This document shows positions 45,283-54,881 of a stretch of DNA of 64,000 nt, piece by piece (the first letter of the stretch is position 1; every line of letters begins with the position of its first letter). Source of the DNA: Thermohalobaculum sp039030715. GTDB lineage: Bacteria; Pseudomonadota; Alphaproteobacteria; Rhodobacterales; Rhodobacteraceae. The notes below the pieces were generated by a model, which did not search any database, was not told the origin of the DNA, and saw only the letters and a program-made list of their open reading frames with translations. A program made the translations under genes and the position numbers. Location: positions 1 to 64,000 of the forward strand of contig JBCCDU010000002.1 in the NCBI GenBank assembly GCA_039030715.1. Reading direction: 5' to 3'.

Positions 45283-45777
45283 ATGCAGAGGCGGATCTCA
45301 TCGCTGGCTGAAACCTGGGCCCTGATGGCCGGGGTGATCCTGCTGGTGATTGTCGCGGTGACGACGACCAATGTGGGCGCCTTTGCCCTGGACCGGGTGG
45401 CGCGCAACTGGGGCGGTACGGTCAGCGGCTTGCCGGGTTACGAGGATTTCGTGCGGCTTGCGATCTCCTGCGCGGCGCCGATGTTCCTGCCCTATTGCCA
45501 GCTCAAGCGCGGACATATCGTGGTGGATCTGTTCGCGCGGCTGCTGGGGCCACACGCGCGGCGGGGTCTCGACCGGGCCTGGGCGATGGGGATTGCTGCA
45601 GTCGCTGCGGCACTGGCGGTCGCCATGGGCTTTGGCCTGGTGGAGGTGATGCAGGACAACGCGCTTTCGCGCGTTCTAGGCTGGCCGGAATGGCCGTTTT
45701 ACGTTCCCGGGTTGCTGTCGTTGGGCCTCTGGTCGCTGGTCGCGGGATTGCAGGCGCTGGGGCTGGCGGATGAGTGA
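45283..45777 (+). CDS. TRAP transporter small permease (DctQ family)
   Basis: A 164-residue integral membrane protein with four helices (about 12-35, 60-78, 98-120, 138-160) as in DctQ. The CQLKRGHIVVDLF motif is typical of the family. I chose the second ATG because it is preceded by AAAGG; the first in-frame start is 13 codons earlier. The stop overlaps the large permease gene by 8 bases. Confidence 0.87.
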   Translation: MQRRISSLAETWALMAGVILLVIVAVTTTNVGAFALDRVARNWGGTVSGLPGYEDFVRLAISCAAPMFLPYCQLKRGHIVVDLFARLLGPHARRGLDRAWAMGIAAVAAALAVAMGFGLVEVMQDNALSRVLGWPEWPFYVPGLLSLGLWSLVAGLQALGLADE

Positions 45778-47155
45778 GGCGGAACTGGTCGGCCTCGGCG
45801 GGCTCGGCGCGCTGTTCGGCCTGCTGATCCTGCGGGTGCCGGTGGGGCTCGCGATGATCCTGGTCGGGATCGGCGGGACCTGGGTGTTGTCGCTGGTGCT
45901 GAGTTTCGTACGGTTCGAACCGTATCTTAAACAGTTCAAATCGCTCTTCTGGTCGAACCTCGCGAATTACGAGCTCTCCGTCGTGCCGCTCTTTATCCTG
46001 ATGGGATATCTGGCATCCGAGGCCAATCTGAGCCGGGATCTGTTCCGTGGCATGAACGCGCTTGTGGGCCGGTTCCGGGGCGGGGTGGCAATGGCGGCGG
46101 TCGCGGCCTGCGCAGGCTTCGGCGCGGTTTGCGGCTCGTCCCTGGCCACCGCCTCGACCATGGGCCGAGTTGCCCTGCCTGAATTGAAACGGCTGAACTA
46201 CCATCCCCGCTTGGCGACCGGGGCCCTGGCCGCAGGCGGCACGCTGGGCATCTTGATCCCACCATCGGTCGCGCTGGTGATCTATGCGGTGATTGTCGAA
46301 GCCTCGATCATAGACATGTTCCAGGCAGCCGTGCTGCCCGGGCTGATCGCTGTAGGGATCTTTATCGCGGTGATCGCAGTGACAACGCGCCTGAACCCGG
46401 CCCTGGCGCCCGAAGCGACACCGATGGAAGCGGCTGAACGGCGCGTGGCGCTATGGCGGTTGATCCCAGTTCTGGCAATCTTTGGGGCGATCATCCTGGG
46501 GCTGGGCTTGGGCCTCTTCACCCCGACCCCGGCCGCGGCGATCGGAGTATTCGCGATCCTGCTCTATGGCGTGGTCCTGCGGCTGATCACCGGCACCGGG
46601 TTGGGCCTCGCGGGTCTGCGCCGGGCACTGCTGGACACGGCAGTGACCGCCGGCATGATCTATTTCATCCTGTTCGGGGCGGAGGTTCTGAAGGGCTTCT
46701 TCACCCGCTCCGGCCTGCCCTCCGCCCTGGCGGACTGGGCGGCGGCGAGCGGGATGGAACCGATGATGGTGCTGGTGCTGATGCTGCTGGCGCTGATCGT
46801 GCTTGGCTGCTTCATGGACAGTCTGGCGATGATCCTGGTGGTGGTCCCGTTCTTCTGGCCCGCGCTGGTGGATCTGAACGGAGGTGATTATGCGACCGCA
46901 TCGAGCGCGGCCTTCGGCATGGACAGCGCCGATCTGAAGATCTGGTTCGGGATCCTGGCCGTGGTCGTGGTCGAGCTTGGTCTTATCACCCCACCCGTGG
47001 GGTTGAACGTGTTCATCATCTCGAGCCTGGACAAGACAGTTCCCATGGGAGAGATCTTCCGCGGTGTCATACCGTTCTTCGGTGCGGAGCTGATCCGGGT
47101 GGCGCTGATCCTGGCAATCCCCACACTGACCCTTTGGCTGCCTGGACTTTTATGA
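45770..47155 (+). CDS. TRAP transporter large permease (DctM family)
   Basis: A 461-residue membrane protein with about a dozen helices, the ion-coupled translocation subunit of the TRAP system. Characteristic stretches are GTLGILIPPSVALVIYAVI, GAVCGSSLATASTMGRVA and LITPPVGLNVFIIS. It overlaps the small permease gene by 8 bases, so the two are translationally coupled. Length is slightly above typical DctM (about 430). Confidence 0.92.
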   Translation: MSEAELVGLGGLGALFGLLILRVPVGLAMILVGIGGTWVLSLVLSFVRFEPYLKQFKSLFWSNLANYELSVVPLFILMGYLASEANLSRDLFRGMNALVGRFRGGVAMAAVAACAGFGAVCGSSLATASTMGRVALPELKRLNYHPRLATGALAAGGTLGILIPPSVALVIYAVIVEASIIDMFQAAVLPGLIAVGIFIAVIAVTTRLNPALAPEATPMEAAERRVALWRLIPVLAIFGAIILGLGLGLFTPTPAAAIGVFAILLYGVVLRLITGTGLGLAGLRRALLDTAVTAGMIYFILFGAEVLKGFFTRSGLPSALADWAAASGMEPMMVLVLMLLALIVLGCFMDSLAMILVVVPFFWPALVDLNGGDYATASSAAFGMDSADLKIWFGILAVVVVELGLITPPVGLNVFIISSLDKTVPMGEIFRGVIPFFGAELIRVALILAIPTLTLWLPGLL

Positions 47156-47202
47156 TCGATCTCGAGCTAACCGGAGTTCGCCTGCGGCTCACACACCTGT
47201 GC

Positions 47203-47240
47203 CAGCCCCCACCCTAACCCACCCCACGAGGGGAGGGAAC
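47203..47240. repeat. GC-rich palindromic intergenic repeat (CCCTAACCC type)
   Basis: CAGCCCCCACCCTAACCC then ACCCCACGAGGGGAGGG: a short inverted repeat (CCCC..GGGG) with the CACCCTAACCC signature, of a kind found between genes in many proteobacteria. A related copy in the opposite orientation is at 63193-63230. It lies between converging dctM and tdh. Confidence 0.55.
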
Positions 47241-47262
47241 AGCGTCGCGCAAAGGGGCCAGG

Positions 47263-48300
47263 TCAGTCCCAGTCGAGGATAACTTTACCGGCCTCGCCTT
47301 CGCGCATTGCCCGAAAGCCTTCCTCGAACTCGGCGATAGGCAGGCGGTGGGTGATCAGGGGCGACAGGTCAAGGCCGCCATGGACGAAGGCGATCATCTT
47401 GTACCAGGTCTCGAAGATCTCGCGGCCATAAATGCCCTTGAGCGTGAGCATCTTGAAGATCACCTCGTTCCAGTCAATTTCGAACGCCGTGGGAGCGATG
47501 CCGAGAATAGCGATCTTGCCGCCATTGTTCATCTTGTCGATCATCTGGCGCAGAGCCTGCGGGGCACCGGACATCTCGAGCCCGATATCGAAGGCCTCGG
47601 TCATGCCAATCCGGCTCATGACGGCACCAAGGTCATCGCTGGCCGGGTTGACTGTGTGGATCAGGCCCATGGCCCGGGCCAGCGCCAGCCGGCCCTCGTT
47701 GATATCGGTGATCACCACTTTGCGCGCGCCGGAGCGTTGCGCGACCAGCGCCGCCATGATGCCGATGGGTCCTGCCCCGGTGACCAGCACATCCTCACCA
47801 ATCATATCGAAGCTGAGGGCAGTGTGAACTGCATTGCCGAACGGGTCGAAGATGGCGGCGATCTCGTCGGGGATGTCGTCGGGGATCGGAACGATGTTCG
47901 CTTCCGGCACTGTAACGAATTGAGCGAAGCTGCCATGGCGATGGACGCCCAGACCCAGGGTGTTGCGGCAGAGATGGCCGCGCCCAGCCCTGCAGTTGCG
48001 GCAAGTCCCGCATGTGATATGGCCCTCGGCCGAGACGCGCTGGCCGACATGGTAATTCGTGACAGCGGCGCCGATCTGCGCAATCTCGCCGCAAAATTCG
48101 TGGCCGGTGGCGATTCCGACTGGGACTGTCTTGGCGGCCCAGTCATCCCAATTCCAAATATGCACGTCGGTTCCGCAGATCGCCGATTTGCGCACCCGGA
48201 TCAGCACGTCGGTCGGCCTCGGTTCGGGGACCGGGACGTTCTGCAGCCACAGCCCCTCGCGCGGTTCGGTCTTGACGAGCGCTTGCATCATATTGGTCAT
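47263..48300 (-). CDS. tdh: L-threonine 3-dehydrogenase
   Basis: A 345-residue zinc MDR dehydrogenase that oxidises threonine to 2-amino-3-oxobutyrate with NAD+. The catalytic zinc region CGTDVHIWNWDDWA and GHEFCGEI, the structural zinc Cys set CGTCRNCRAGRGHLCRN, and the Rossmann loop GAGPIGIMAAL are present. It is 57 bases downstream of kbl on the same strand, forming the threonine-to-glycine operon. Confidence 0.95.
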   Translation of the reverse strand: MTNMMQALVKTEPREGLWLQNVPVPEPRPTDVLIRVRKSAICGTDVHIWNWDDWAAKTVPVGIATGHEFCGEIAQIGAAVTNYHVGQRVSAEGHITCGTCRNCRAGRGHLCRNTLGLGVHRHGSFAQFVTVPEANIVPIPDDIPDEIAAIFDPFGNAVHTALSFDMIGEDVLVTGAGPIGIMAALVAQRSGARKVVITDINEGRLALARAMGLIHTVNPASDDLGAVMSRIGMTEAFDIGLEMSGAPQALRQMIDKMNNGGKIAILGIAPTAFEIDWNEVIFKMLTLKGIYGREIFETWYKMIAFVHGGLDLSPLITHRLPIAEFEEGFRAMREGEAGKVILDWD

Positions 48301-48326
48301 CGGATCGCTCCTGCGGTGAGGGAGAG

Positions 48327-48347
48327 GTCCCGGGTCGGGCCCGGGAC
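48327..48347 (-). terminator. Hairpin between kbl and tdh
   Basis: A perfect 8-bp stem GTCCCGGG/CCCGGGAC with a 5-base loop in the 57-base gap between kbl and tdh. It may be an attenuator or processing site rather than a full terminator since both genes belong to one pathway. Confidence 0.4.
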
Positions 48348-48357
48348 AGCATGGGAC

Positions 48358-49548
48358 CTAACGGATAACTCCGAGCTCACAGCCCACATCCGCGAAGGCG
48401 GCGATGGCGCGGTCGACATCCGCGATGCTGTGCGCTGCGGACATCTGCGTGCGGATGCGCGCCGTATCCTGTGGCACGACTGGGTAGGAGAACGCGATGA
48501 CATAGACGCCGCGCGCCAGCATACGTTCGGCCATCTCCCCCGCAAGTGCTGCGTCGCCCAGCATCACCGGGATGATCGGATGATCTTTTCCAGCCAGGGT
48601 GAAGCCCAGCGCCAACATCTGTTCGCGGAAGTGAGCGGCGTTGTCCGCAAGGCGCTGGCGCAGGGCCGCGCCATCCTCCACCATATCGAACACCTGCAAC
48701 GAGGTGGCCGCAATCACAGGCGCCAGCGTGTTCGAGAAGAGATAGGGCCGCGACCGTTGGCGCAGCCACTCCACAACCTCGCGCTTGCCAGCGGTGTACC
48801 CGCCGGAGGCTCCGCCAAGTGCCTTGCCAAGTGTGCCGGTCAGAATGTCCACCCGGCCTTCGACGCCGCAATGTTCGGGCGTTCCGCGCCCGCCTGCGCC
48901 CAGAAACCCGGTCGCATGGCAGTCATCGACCATGACCATGGCGTCGTATTTGTCGGCCAGGTCGCAAATGCCTGCCAGATTGGCGATCACGCCGTCCATC
49001 GAGAAGACACCGTCTGTGGCGATCAGCCGGAAGCGGGCATCCTGGGCCTCGCGCAGCCGCGCTTCCAGCTCGCCCATATCGTTGTTGGCATAGCGCAGGC
49101 GGCGGGCCTTGCTCAGACGGATACCGTCGATGATGCTGGCATGATTGAGCGCGTCGGAGATCACCGCGTCCTCCGGCCCCAGCAGCGTTTCGAAGAGGCC
49201 TCCATTCGCGTCGAAGCAACTGGGATAGAGGATCGTATCCTCCATCCCCAGGAACCCGCTGATCCGGTCCTCCAGCGCTTTGTGCTCCTCCTGCGTGCCG
49301 CAGATGAAACGGACTGAGGCCATACCATAGCCATAGCGGTCGAGGGCGGCCTTGGCGGTTTCGGCCAGATCCGGATTGTCGGCAAGACCGAGGTAGTTGT
49401 TGGCGCAGAAATTCAACACACGCGCACCTGAGGAGACAGCAATCTCGCCCGCCTGTTTCGAGGTGATCACCCGCTCGGTCTTGAAAAGCCCCTGTGCCTT
49501 CAGACTGTCGAGTTCCGAAACCAGATACGCAGTGAATGCCTGGGTCAT
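48358..49548 (-). CDS. kbl: Glycine C-acetyltransferase (2-amino-3-ketobutyrate CoA ligase)
   Basis: A 396-residue PLP-dependent alpha-oxoamine synthase that cleaves 2-amino-3-oxobutyrate with CoA to glycine and acetyl-CoA. The PLP Lys is in TGTLGKALGGASGGY (about 240-254), with DDCHATGFLG and FCANNYLGLADNP as family motifs. The start giving MTQAFTAYL fits; the open frame upstream is not conserved. First gene of the kbl-tdh pair. Confidence 0.95.
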   Translation of the reverse strand: MTQAFTAYLVSELDSLKAQGLFKTERVITSKQAGEIAVSSGARVLNFCANNYLGLADNPDLAETAKAALDRYGYGMASVRFICGTQEEHKALEDRISGFLGMEDTILYPSCFDANGGLFETLLGPEDAVISDALNHASIIDGIRLSKARRLRYANNDMGELEARLREAQDARFRLIATDGVFSMDGVIANLAGICDLADKYDAMVMVDDCHATGFLGAGGRGTPEHCGVEGRVDILTGTLGKALGGASGGYTAGKREVVEWLRQRSRPYLFSNTLAPVIAATSLQVFDMVEDGAALRQRLADNAAHFREQMLALGFTLAGKDHPIIPVMLGDAALAGEMAERMLARGVYVIAFSYPVVPQDTARIRTQMSAAHSIADVDRAIAAFADVGCELGVIR

Positions 49549-49681
49549 GAGGTGCCTCGCAGATGTGCCGTATCGGGCGGGCGGCGTAACATAGAAATCC
49601 GGGCGTCGCCAGCGCGAGTTGAATTGGGCCGGGACCGGGCCTAGGCTTGCGCCCGGATTACGCGGAGATGTGATTTCGAAG

Positions 49682-50807
49682 ATGCCTAAGCTCCTGATTT
49701 TAGACGAGACCCACGAAGACACCGTTATGTATCCCACCAAGTTCGACGGCGTGGAGCTGGAGCCTGAAAATCCGTTTCGGCGCTTACAGATGCGTCACAA
49801 TATTCCGGTCCGGCGTGGCGAGCGGTTGGATCCCGAGCTTGTCGTGCCCTTCGTGCTGCATCGGCGAAAGATGACCGAAGATGGCCAGCTTCAATCCCCC
49901 AAACCGTTCCGTTACGTCATGGTTGTACAGCGATACTGGGGCATCGTGGTTTCGGAGCGATTTCGGGATCTCCTGATCCGTTTCGATCCGGACGCGGTCG
50001 AGTTTTTCGAAGTGGAATTGCGCTCGGCGAAGGACCAGATCCCGGCGCCTGGCCGCTGGTTCATCCTCAACTTCCTGAAGCTGCACGATACGATCGACGA
50101 GGCGAAGTCGAACCGCGCGTGGCTGCTCGAGGACAAGAGGGGCCTTGTGCCGCGACCGGGCCGGGCCGACCCGGTTCTGATCGCCAATCCCGATATCCCA
50201 AGCAATTTGGCATTCTGGTGTGGGGCGCCTTTGTGGTCTTCTGGGCGCCTTGGGTCCCGTAGAAAGGGCGGTGTCGTGCGCCCGGCCCCGCTGGACTGCA
50301 ACAGCTCGACTGATACCTATTGCAGCGATGCCTTTTATCAGGCCGCGACAGATGCGGGCATGGTCATCTGCGACCGGGCGCTGGAGGTGCTCGAGAGCCC
50401 CGCGGCGGCGCCGCTTCCCCCGGCCTATGCCTCGCCGGCAGACATCATGGACCGGCTCGAGGAGACTGGCAGATATGCCTGCGGCCTCAAGCTTCAGGTG
50501 ACTGTTTTCGATGAAACGGAAGGAGGCGCCTGGGCCCCGATGGAAAAGCTCAAAAAAATCAATCGGCGACCCTGCGGCTTTCGACACGTTACTGCAATCA
50601 TATACGCCGCCAGAGCTGGTCTATCGCCGTGCTGGAGACAATGAGGGCCAGAAACTGCCGGAGATCATGAGAGGGGCTTTGCTACCCAACATCATCGAAA
50701 TCATCGTCAGCCCGGCCATACGGAAAGCCATCGAAGCTCAAATGGACGAACCCCTGCGCATACGGCACAAAGCGCCGGTCAAGGAATTACAGCTGCCGCT
50801 CGGCTGA
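49682..50807 (+). pseudogene. Imm11 (DUF1629)-like protein gene interrupted by a frameshift at an A7 run
   Basis: The first frame (49682-50644) encodes PKLLILDETHEDT and the Imm11-like core VVSERFRDLLIRFDPDAVEF (about 98-117), then WAPMEKLKKINRRPCGF and stops. The second frame (to 50807) continues sensibly as KKSIGDPAAFDTLLQSYTPP and IIEIIVSPAIRKAIEAQM. Removing one A from the seven-A run at about 50553-50559 joins them into about 374 residues. Imm11-type proteins are immunity factors or orphans of polymorphic toxin systems; no toxin gene is next to it. It may be a true frameshift mutation, a slippage site or a sequencing error. Confidence 0.7.
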
Positions 50808-51575
50808 TCAGCGAGGTGCCATCCGGATTGCACCGTCCAGGCGGATGACCTCCCCGTTCAGCATCGGGTTGCCAACGATATGGGCGACAAGCGAGGCGAA
50901 CTCCTCCGGATCGCCCAGCCGAGAAGGGAATGGAACCTGGGCACCCAGGCTTTCCTGCACGTCTTCCGGCAGGCCGCGCAGCATCGGGGTCGCGAACAGC
51001 CCAGGCGCAATGGCCATCACACGAACACCATCGCGGGCCAGATCGCGGGCCATCGGCAAGGTCAAGCTCGCCACCCCGCCCTTGGAGGCCGCATAGGCCA
51101 CCTGGCCCACCTGCCCGTCGAACGCCGCGACCGAGGCTGTATTTACGATCACCCCACGTTCGCCATCCAGACCGATCGGATCGGCCCCGACCATTCCCGC
51201 CGCCGACTGCGAGGCGACGTTGAACGAGCCGATCAGGTTCACCCCGATCACCCTGGCGAAGGTGGACGGGTCATGCACGCCGTCGCGCCCCACGGTCTTG
51301 GCCGCGGGGGCGACGCCCGCACAGTTCACGCAGATCCGCTCCTGTCCATGGGCGGCGCGGGCGGCTGCCAGACCTGCCGCAACGCTTGCGGGGTCCGAGA
51401 CATCGACCTTGTGGAACGCTCCATGAGCTTCGTCCGCCACGGCCTGGCCATGGGCCTCGTCCATATCGAAGATGGTGACCTTCACACCCGCCAGCGCCAG
51501 GCGCATGGTCACAGCCTCACCCAGGCCCGAGGCGCCACCAGTCACCACCGCAGAAACGTCATGCGAGAGTTTCAT
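50808..51575 (-). CDS. SDR oxidoreductase, 3-hydroxyacyl-CoA dehydrogenase type II-like
   Basis: A 255-residue classical SDR: TGGASGLGEAVTMRLALAG cofactor motif (about 11-29), catalytic YAASKGG (about 163-169) and the conserved Ser in NTASVAAF. The whole sequence resembles the HSD17B10/FabG-type 3-hydroxyacyl-CoA dehydrogenases. It follows the thiolase gene by one base on the same strand, so the pair likely carries out the last two steps of a beta-oxidation-like pathway. Confidence 0.9.
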   Translation of the reverse strand: MKLSHDVSAVVTGGASGLGEAVTMRLALAGVKVTIFDMDEAHGQAVADEAHGAFHKVDVSDPASVAAGLAAARAAHGQERICVNCAGVAPAAKTVGRDGVHDPSTFARVIGVNLIGSFNVASQSAAGMVGADPIGLDGERGVIVNTASVAAFDGQVGQVAYAASKGGVASLTLPMARDLARDGVRVMAIAPGLFATPMLRGLPEDVQESLGAQVPFPSRLGDPEEFASLVAHIVGNPMLNGEVIRLDGAIRMAPR

Positions 51576-51576
51576 A

Positions 51577-52755
51577 TCAGCCCCTTTCGATCGCCATGGC
51601 CGTACCCTCGCCACCTCCGATGCAGATCGCGGCGACACCCTTCTTGGCATCCGCCGTCTCCATCGCATGCAGCAGCGTGACCAGGATACGGGTGCCCGAG
51701 GCGCCGATGGGATGGCCCAGCGCGCAGGCGCCGCCATTCACGTTCAGCTTCTCGCGTGCGACACCCAGTTCCGCCATGAAGGCCATCGGGACCACGGCAA
51801 AAGCCTCGTTCACCTCCCACAGATCGACATCGTCCACCGACCAGCCCGCCCGCTCCAGCAGTTTGCGAGCGGCAGGCACCGGCGCCGTGGTAAAAAGCCC
51901 CGGCGCCTGGGCGTGGCTGGCATGGCCAACGATCCGCGCACGCACGGTCAGTCCGCGCGCTTTCGCCTCGCTCTCGCGCATCATGACCAGCGCCGCCGCC
52001 CCGTCGGAGATCGAAGAGGAGTTGGCCGGCGTCACCGTGCCGCCCTCGCGAAAGGCGGGTTTCAGGTGAGGGATCTTTTCGGGCCGCGCGTTCTTGGGTT
52101 GCTCGTCGCCGGTCACCTGAACCTCGCCCTTGCGGGTCCTGATCGTCACCGGCGCGATCTCGGCCGCGAAACGCCCCTCGTCCTCGGCCGTCAGCGCATT
52201 CGACAGGGAGGTCAGCGCGTATTCGTCCTGGTTCTCGCGGGTAAACTGATAGGTCTCGGCGCAATCCTCCGCAAAGGTTCCCATCAGGCGGCCCTTATCA
52301 TAGGCATCCTCCAACCCATCCAGGAACATATGATCCTGCATCACTGCATGGCCCAGCCTGGCGCCGCCACGCATCTTGGGTGCCAGATAGGGGGCGTTGG
52401 TCATGCTCTCCATCCCACCCGCGACCACGATCCGGCCGTTGCCCAGCGCCAGTTGATCATGCGCCATCATGGCGGTCTTCATACCGGAGCCGCACATCTT
52501 GTTGAGCGTGGTGGCAGGCACGTCCTCACCCAGCCCACCCAGGAACCCCGCCTGGCGGGCGGGAGCCTGGCCCTGCCCAGCAGGCAGCACGCAGCCCATC
52601 AGCAACTCATCGACATCCCCTGGCGCGACCCCGGCATTATCCAGCGCGGCCTTGATCGCGGCACCGCCCAATTGCGCGGCGCTCGCACCAGAAAGCTCGC
52701 CCTGAAAACCGCCCATCGGGGTGCGTTGCGCGCCAACAATGACAATCGGGTCCAT
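51577..52755 (-). CDS. Acetyl-CoA acetyltransferase/acyl-CoA thiolase
   Basis: A 392-residue thiolase. The nucleophilic Cys is in NKMCGSGMKTAM (about 90), the His in EVNEAFAVVPMA and the C-terminal Cys motif NGGACALGHPIGASG are complete. The enzyme cleaves 3-oxoacyl-CoA or condenses two acetyl-CoA. ATG with GGAGG upstream; in-frame upstream extension is unconserved. Coupled to the SDR gene. Confidence 0.93.
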   Translation of the reverse strand: MDPIVIVGAQRTPMGGFQGELSGASAAQLGGAAIKAALDNAGVAPGDVDELLMGCVLPAGQGQAPARQAGFLGGLGEDVPATTLNKMCGSGMKTAMMAHDQLALGNGRIVVAGGMESMTNAPYLAPKMRGGARLGHAVMQDHMFLDGLEDAYDKGRLMGTFAEDCAETYQFTRENQDEYALTSLSNALTAEDEGRFAAEIAPVTIRTRKGEVQVTGDEQPKNARPEKIPHLKPAFREGGTVTPANSSSISDGAAALVMMRESEAKARGLTVRARIVGHASHAQAPGLFTTAPVPAARKLLERAGWSVDDVDLWEVNEAFAVVPMAFMAELGVAREKLNVNGGACALGHPIGASGTRILVTLLHAMETADAKKGVAAICIGGGEGTAMAIERG

Positions 52756-52886
52756 ATGAGCCTCCATTCGATGATGCCTATCGGATTGGCATATGTGCGG
52801 CGGCAAAGGCAAGCAAGGCAGACCGGAGGTTGCGAATTGCGCGCCCAAGGGGCGAGGCCTATATACGGACCGAAGTGGAGTTCGTT

Positions 52887-54050
52887 ATGAGGTTTATTGC
52901 TTTTCTTTGGATCACCGTGGGCTTGGCGCTGCTCAGCGCGCCGGGCAAGGCTATGGATCTTCCAGGCGCGGATGACCCGAGGTTTCAAGCCGCCGTCGAT
53001 GACTGGCTGGAAGCTGACCCCCAGGCTGTCTTTACGCTGGTTGATATTGCGGACCAGGGCAATGTCACCGCACAGTTGCTAGTAACCAAGATTCGCCTGC
53101 TGGGATATCACCGAAAGGATCTGGCGCATCTCGATTGGCATGAGCGCCGCAAACTGATGACGCCCAAAGCGGGATGGCAGCTCGAGGCTTCGTTGCCTGA
53201 CCATCCAGTCGACCCTTTCTGGGGATAGTCACCCGCTCCGGACGAAAAAGCCTGGTAGCACCATGTCACCGGCTTGCTCGCAGCGGGGGAACGCGAAGCG
53301 GCGATGCGCACGCTTTGGACTGCTTACAACCAATTTGGGTTCAGTGCCTTGGCATTCCTAGAGCACGCCGTCGACGTGAGCGACCTCGAGCAATCCTTTA
53401 CCTGGGAACTGAAATGGAGCATGGGCAGAGCAATCGAGATCGGCGCTGACGCCGCGTTTCGCGCAGAGCATAAATTGACAGGGCAGCCATGGACCGAGGT
53501 TGACGAGACCGAATTCCAGGCAGCTCTCGCCGATACCCGACTGGCAGCGGTTGTGGCGCAGCATTGGCGCAACTTGTCGAAGCGAACCGAGTTTCACGAT
53601 CACGGGCATCACCGCTCGGCAGAGCTCCTGCACCCAGTTTGGCTGCGGCAACTCGCCATCGACGAGCGGCCTACAATCGGGGAGTTGGACGCCGCCGGGG
53701 CGATACTGGTGGCAGAAGCGGACCGCGCGACCATGCTGCGTCCGTTCCTGGATATCTGCCGTCGCGAATGCCCCTCAAGCATCAACCTCTGCATGTATTC
53801 AGGCATGCTGGTTTGGGGAGGCCCTTCTCTGCTCGCCGATCAGGACACCCCGCTCGAAACGGTTATCCCGCAAGCAAAATGGCATTCGTCACGCCGGGCA
53901 GAGAGCGAATATATCGCGCGAGCGCGCCTTTGGCAGGGCTTCGCTGAAGCACAGGGGGTAGGATGGCTGAAACTCGATCAATGCCTGCTCGACACGGCAA
54001 ATCGCATGGCCTTGCAGCGTAATCCGGCAAAAGATAGCGTCACGGAGTAA
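52887..54050 (+). pseudogene. Secreted protein gene broken by two in-frame TAG codons
   Basis: A 387-codon frame starting with a signal peptide (about 1-22, ending GKAMD) and running as helical, Sel1/TPR-flavoured sequence (VDIADQGNVTAQLLVTKIRL). It meets TAG at 53226 and again at 53256 in the same frame, nine codons apart, then continues as LLAAGEREAAMRTLW to a natural end at 54050. No frame change is needed. I recognise no family. The downstream part has no good start or ribosome site of its own. It is most simply a gene inactivated by nonsense mutations. Confidence 0.65.
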
Positions 54051-54091
54051 GCGCTGGCAGCGACCGGCCCTTTAACGTTCAAGGGCGCGAC

Positions 54092-54859
54092 ATGACCGAA
54101 ATGATCGAGAACCTGCCCTTTGCCGAGGCGGAAGGGATCGGCGCGCGGGCCGCGATCGGACTGATCTGTCTGGCCAGCGACTATACGATCGAACAGGAGT
54201 TTCGCGAGGTCTTCGCCCACCTCGATCCCAGCATCGCATTCTATCAGGCCCGGGTGGCAAACGACCCGGTGATCACGCCTGAGAGCCTCGCCGCGATGGG
54301 CCCGCGGCTGACCGAAACGGCGGGACGGATTCTGCCGGGCAGCGATCTGGATGTAATTGCTTACGGCTGCACCTCAGCAAGCACGGTGCTGGGCGAGGAT
54401 GCCGTCGCCCGCGCCGTCCAAACGGCGAAGCCCGGTGCCAGAGTGACCACACCGATCACTGCGGCCTTCCAAGCGTTCGAGGCCCTAAAGCTCCACCGGA
54501 TTGCGGTTCTCACCCCCTATCGACGCGATGTGAACGAGGTAATGCTCCGCTATCTGCGCGAGGGCGGCATCGATGTTCCGGTATTCGGCTCGTTCAACGA
54601 AGAACACGACCGGACGGTTTCGCGGATCGATGGCCGCAGTCTTTGCGAGGCAGTGGGTCGTCTGATCAGGGGGCGAGAGGTGGATGCTGTCTTCGTCTCC
54701 TGCACCTCTATCCGTCTGTTAGATGGAATCGATGCCCTGGAAGCCGAAATTGGCCTGCCCGTATTCTCCTCGAACCAGGTGCTCATCTGGCACGCGCTGA
54801 GATTGGCTAGCTTCGCGGAGCCTATCGCAGGTTTCGGACGCCTGTTCCGGCAACACTAG
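54092..54859 (+). CDS. Asp/Glu racemase superfamily protein (maleate isomerase/AMDase-like)
   Basis: A 255-residue cytoplasmic protein. Two Cys motifs at mirror positions, IAYGCTSASTVLG (about 89-101) and FVSCTSIRLLDGI (about 207-219), match the maleate cis-trans isomerase and arylmalonate decarboxylase branch, which also contains ectoine-utilisation EutA. The N terminus (GARAAIGLICLASDYTIEQE) fits that branch. No ectoine genes are nearby, so the substrate is unknown. Confidence 0.85.
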   Translation: MTEMIENLPFAEAEGIGARAAIGLICLASDYTIEQEFREVFAHLDPSIAFYQARVANDPVITPESLAAMGPRLTETAGRILPGSDLDVIAYGCTSASTVLGEDAVARAVQTAKPGARVTTPITAAFQAFEALKLHRIAVLTPYRRDVNEVMLRYLREGGIDVPVFGSFNEEHDRTVSRIDGRSLCEAVGRLIRGREVDAVFVSCTSIRLLDGIDALEAEIGLPVFSSNQVLIWHALRLASFAEPIAGFGRLFRQH

Positions 54860-54881
54860 CCAGAGGCAACCAACGCGCGAG

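Noticed and set aside
47347..49317. A 656-codon open frame on the plus strand
   Set aside because: It is the antisense of tdh and kbl, both of which have clear catalytic motifs on the other strand.
49596..49659. Inverted repeat with 10-base arms (AATCCGGGCG and its complement) between kbl and the Imm11-like gene
   Set aside because: The 44-base interior has no further pairing and it does not resemble the four-way-junction element; it may be chance in GC-rich promoter DNA.
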